A DNA stretch of 64,000 nucleotides from Chitinophagales bacterium (GTDB lineage: Bacteria; Bacteroidota; Bacteroidia; Chitinophagales; UBA2359), in assembly GCA_041392475.1 (NCBI GenBank), contig JAWKLZ010000001.1, positions 1,550,001 to 1,614,000 of the forward strand, read 5' to 3'. Below, one piece after another: positions 61,411 to 64,000 of the stretch. A program made the translations under genes and the position numbers. Numbering within the stretch: the first letter of the stretch is position 1; each line of letters starts with the position of its first letter. A model generated the notes under the pieces. That model made no database searches. It had not been told where the DNA came from and saw only the letters and a program-made list of their open reading frames with translations.

Positions 61411-62241
61411 TCACCTCACAATCACCAACCTCTCACTCCTCCAAAAATTCCCATCAGGGTACCTCAAAAAATAGATACCCGACGGAAATGTACTAACAGA
61501 AAAGCTTATTTTTTCGTTGATTCGGTCAAATTGCAGTACAATTTTACCTGCAAAATCGGTGACAAACAGTTCTTCAATAGGTGTTTGGACTTCAATAGTA
61601 ACGAGATTATTTGCAGGATTTGGATAGAATTGAAGTGAGGAATGGGAGTTTGGAACTTCAACTGATTTTTTGAAGCTTGTTTTTTCTACAATTTTATTTT
61701 CTTCAAAGACTTCTGTTTCCTCTTCATCCGCCATTGAAGGGTCTTCAAAATAGGCAGGTGATTTAAGGATTTGGTAAGTGATGGTTTGATATTCAGCAGG
61801 TGTTTCTATAAACTTCCATACTTTACAATCTTCTAATGGATAGCAACAAAGCATTTTCGGTAGTTCCTCTTCCGATGCAAGGGCTTTAATCCATTTCCCA
61901 CTTGCAGGCTTCACCATCACACTATCTCTAACTGTTTCAAAAACAGGAGGATGGTAAATGAGTTTTTTCGCTGCCTGTTTTAGAATCTCATGGGTAGTAG
62001 TTTCATATTGAGGTGGAATTTCTCGTAGTACCCACATTCTGAAATCAGGCGGACACTCTGATATACAACAAATAGGTATTCCACCTTTTCTCCACTCAAT
62101 TCTTGCAGGCTTCACCATCACACTATCTCTAACCGTTTCAAAAACAGGAGGCAGAAAAATGTATTGAACATTTGAGTCCATTTGTGCCATTGAAGGACAG
62201 CAGAAAAGAAGGAAAAATAGAATTGGCAAAAATCGTTGCAT
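61411..62241 (-). CDS. Secreted repeat protein with T9SS tail, function unknown
   Basis: 276 residues. Signal peptide MQRFLPILFFLLFCCPSMAQ. Two internal repeats each begin PPVFETVRDSVMVKPA, contain a CC or PICC cysteine pair, then W, then YxTxTxEILK-like endings. Similar VFETVxxxVxVKxA repeats occur in OmpA-like proteins of the phylum. A Glu-rich linker (ADEEETEVFEENK) leads to a type A T9SS sorting domain (LQFYPNPANNLVTIEV, LFVTDFAGKIVLQF, PSGIYFLRYPDG). It is probably bound to the surface. The repeats share a nearly identical 50-bp DNA stretch (61901-61950 and 62102-62151). Confidence 0.78.
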   Translation of the reverse strand: MQRFLPILFFLLFCCPSMAQMDSNVQYIFLPPVFETVRDSVMVKPARIEWRKGGIPICCISECPPDFRMWVLREIPPQYETTTHEILKQAAKKLIYHPPVFETVRDSVMVKPASGKWIKALASEEELPKMLCCYPLEDCKVWKFIETPAEYQTITYQILKSPAYFEDPSMADEEETEVFEENKIVEKTSFKKSVEVPNSHSSLQFYPNPANNLVTIEVQTPIEELFVTDFAGKIVLQFDRINEKISFSVSTFPSGIYFLRYPDGNFWRSERLVIVR

Positions 62242-62381
62242 AACTTTGAAATTTTTGATAGCTGCAATTTAATATTCATTTTATTTTGCTGCAATTTTTA
62301 AATACTCATTAACAAAGCATTAACAATTCACTCTCTACAATTCCACCTTACATCAAATTTGGATTTTCACCAAACAAGCAA

Positions 62382-62389
62382 TACCTTCG
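62382..62389 (+). promoter_or_regulatory. Promoter element before the carboxylase gene
   Basis: TACCTTCG is one base from TAnnTTTG, with TTTG at 62358-62361 as the -33 element 20 nt upstream. It lies 49 nt before the ATG at 62439. Confidence 0.5.
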
Positions 62390-62438
62390 CATCCATAGAA
62401 TCAAACGCATCAAACAAGCAGCTAAAGCATCTACAACC

Positions 62439-63983
62439 ATGCAAGACAAACTCCAAAACCTCCAATCCAAAATCACCCAAGCCCAATTGGGAGGTGGCGA
62501 AAAACGCATTGCCAAACAACACGCAAAAGGCAAACTAACCGCCAGAGAACGCATCGAATTGTTGATGGACGAAGGTAGTTTTGAAGAAATTGGGATGTTG
62601 GTGACACATCGCTCTAAGGACTTTGGGATGGAAAATCAGAAGTTTTTGGGAGATGGAGTCGTGACAGGTTATGGTACGATAAATGGGCGATTGACCTATG
62701 TTTTTTCGCAAGATTTCACCGTTTTTGGAGGCTCGCTCTCCGAAACACATGCCGAAAAAATCTGCAAAATCATGGATTTGGCGATGCAAAACGGTGCGCC
62801 TTTGATTGGGATGAACGATTCGGGAGGCGCAAGGATTCAAGAGGGCGTAAATTCTTTGGGAGGTTATGCCGATATTTTCCTCCGCAATACGCTGTCTTCT
62901 GGGGTGATTCCACAACTTTCTGCCATCATGGGCCCTTGTGCGGGCGGTGCGGTCTATTCTCCAGCGATTACCGACTTCATTTTGATGGTCGAAAACAGTT
63001 CCTACATGTATGTGACGGGTCCAAATGTGGTCAAAACGGTTACACATGAAACGGTGACACACGACGAATTGGGCGGAGCGACAACTCATGCAACGAAGTC
63101 GGGAGTCACACATTTTGCCTGCGCCAACGAAGTCGTTTGCATCAACACCCTCAAAGACTTGTTGAGCTATATGCCGCAAAACTGCGAAGAAGATGCACCT
63201 GTTTATCCCTACGAAGTCCAAAAAGACGAAACCCGTCCAGAATTGACCGATTTGTTGCCCGAATCACCAAACCAACCCTATGATATGCGAGAAGTCATTG
63301 AAGGAGTGGTAGATGGCGAATCGTTTTTGGAAGTGCATAAAGGCTATGCTGAAAACATGGTAGTGGGTTTTGCACGGATTGCAGGGCGGAGCATTGGAGT
63401 CGTGGCGAATCAACCTGCGTATTTGGCGGGCGTTTTGGATATCAATTCCTCCAAAAAAGGAGCGAGATTTGTGCGTTTTTGTGATGCCTTCAATATCCCC
63501 TTATTGGTCTTGGTGGACGTGCCAGGATTTTTGCCAGGAACGGATCAAGAATGGAACGCCATCATTACCAACGGTGCAAAATTGCTCTATGCCTTTAGTG
63601 AAGCGACTGTGCCTAAAGTGACGGTCATTACCCGAAAAGCCTATGGTGGGGCCTATGATGTGATGAACTCCAAACACATTGGCGCAGACCTCAACTTTGC
63701 TTGGCCCTCTGCCGAAATTGCAGTGATGGGTGCTTCGGGAGCTGCCGAGATTATTTTCCGCAATGAAATTGCTCAAGCCGAAGATCCCTCAGCCAAATTG
63801 CAGGAAAAAGTGGACGATTATACCGAAAAATTTGCGAACCCTTACCGTGCTGCCGAACGGGGTTTTATTGATGAGGTGATTCACCCCAAAGATACCCGCA
63901 TCAAGTTGATTAAAGGATTCAAAATGCTGGAAAACAAGGTATTGAAGTTGCCCAAGAAGAAACATGGGAATATGCCGCTTTAG
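62439..63983 (+). CDS. pccB: Acyl-CoA carboxylase beta subunit (propionyl-CoA type)
   Basis: 514 residues, full length for the carboxyltransferase subunit. It transfers the carboxyl group from biotin to propionyl-CoA, giving methylmalonyl-CoA, in complex with a biotin carboxylase/carrier subunit in the cytoplasm. The two crotonase-like halves are clear: NDSGGARIQEGV and MGPCAGGAVYSPA in the first, VPGFLPGTDQE and GGAYDVMNSKH in the second. Asp407 in GGAYDVM corresponds to the position (Asp in propionyl-, Ile or Cys in acetyl-preferring enzymes) that sets acyl preference in Streptomyces, so propionyl-CoA is favoured. Methylmalonyl-CoA decarboxylase alpha chain is a close relative and cannot be excluded. 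The partner subunit is not within the window; only 17 nt follow the stop. Confidence 0.92.
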   Translation: MQDKLQNLQSKITQAQLGGGEKRIAKQHAKGKLTARERIELLMDEGSFEEIGMLVTHRSKDFGMENQKFLGDGVVTGYGTINGRLTYVFSQDFTVFGGSLSETHAEKICKIMDLAMQNGAPLIGMNDSGGARIQEGVNSLGGYADIFLRNTLSSGVIPQLSAIMGPCAGGAVYSPAITDFILMVENSSYMYVTGPNVVKTVTHETVTHDELGGATTHATKSGVTHFACANEVVCINTLKDLLSYMPQNCEEDAPVYPYEVQKDETRPELTDLLPESPNQPYDMREVIEGVVDGESFLEVHKGYAENMVVGFARIAGRSIGVVANQPAYLAGVLDINSSKKGARFVRFCDAFNIPLLVLVDVPGFLPGTDQEWNAIITNGAKLLYAFSEATVPKVTVITRKAYGGAYDVMNSKHIGADLNFAWPSAEIAVMGASGAAEIIFRNEIAQAEDPSAKLQEKVDDYTEKFANPYRAAERGFIDEVIHPKDTRIKLIKGFKMLENKVLKLPKKKHGNMPL

Positions 63984-64000
63984 AACACCACCCCAAAAGC

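Overview
The window is chromosomal DNA from a bacterium of the phylum Bacteroidota, most likely a gliding or filamentous Saprospiria-like marine or freshwater lineage. The evidence is: promoters of the TAnnTTTG (-7) type followed by A-rich leaders without Shine-Dalgarno sequences; many secreted proteins ending in type IX secretion system (T9SS) sorting domains (type A, and one type B/CHU_C); SprB-like repeats in a giant surface protein; and a TonB-dependent receptor with a carboxypeptidase-like N-terminal domain. No phage, plasmid, rRNA operon, transposase or CRISPR array was seen. The genus cannot be fixed from the sequence alone.

Layout. 1-4967: 5' part of a DUF11/SdrD-like surface protein, a 1.6-kb AT-rich gap, mscL, then a class D beta-lactamase lipoprotein and an alpha/beta hydrolase. 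4968-10511: an accessory-looking island with a STAND (NB-ARC/TPR) NTPase and a DUF234-type ATPase, bordered by REP-like palindromes. 10512-22304: a 3930-residue cell-surface protein made of about 19 SprB-like and about 20 Big_9-like repeats plus a CHU_C T9SS tail. 22846-38096: housekeeping and mixed genes (DUF2254 membrane protein, hscB, tRNA-Leu, glycosyltransferase, lipoprotein, an unusual Clp-like AAA+/M41 metalloprotease fusion, mevalonate diphosphate decarboxylase, secreted haem peroxidase, T9SS beta-propeller, PfkB kinase, beta-phosphoglucomutase). 38199-54156: a coherent cluster of a TPR lipoprotein, four DUF4331 proteins, an RskA-like anti-sigma factor, a mini anti-sigma domain, an ECF sigma factor and a TonB-dependent receptor. 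54291-63983: ferritin, two small T9SS cargo proteins, a 1265-residue NtrY-like sensor kinase, a rhomboid protease, an AlbA_2 regulator and the beta subunit of propionyl-CoA carboxylase.

The most interesting system is the 38-54 kb cluster. Four intergenic sites, all inside it, share an ECF-type promoter pattern, TAATCCAA then TCGTA, with exactly 16 nt between TAATCC and CGTA. They lie before the anti-sigma gene, before the TonB receptor and before each of two DUF4331 operons. This predicts a regulon in which one ECF sigma factor drives its own anti-sigma factor, an outer-membrane receptor and secreted DUF4331 proteins. The DUF4331 genes are a duplicated two-gene module (a short form without a sorting tail, then a long form with a T9SS tail), and two of them share a nearly identical 3' half that looks like gene conversion.

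A dispersed family of four roughly 150-bp intergenic palindromes (arms GACTTTGGACGAA / TTCGTCCAAAGTC) is a second undescribed-looking feature. The AAA+/M41 fusion and the STAND protein are the other main candidates for new biology.
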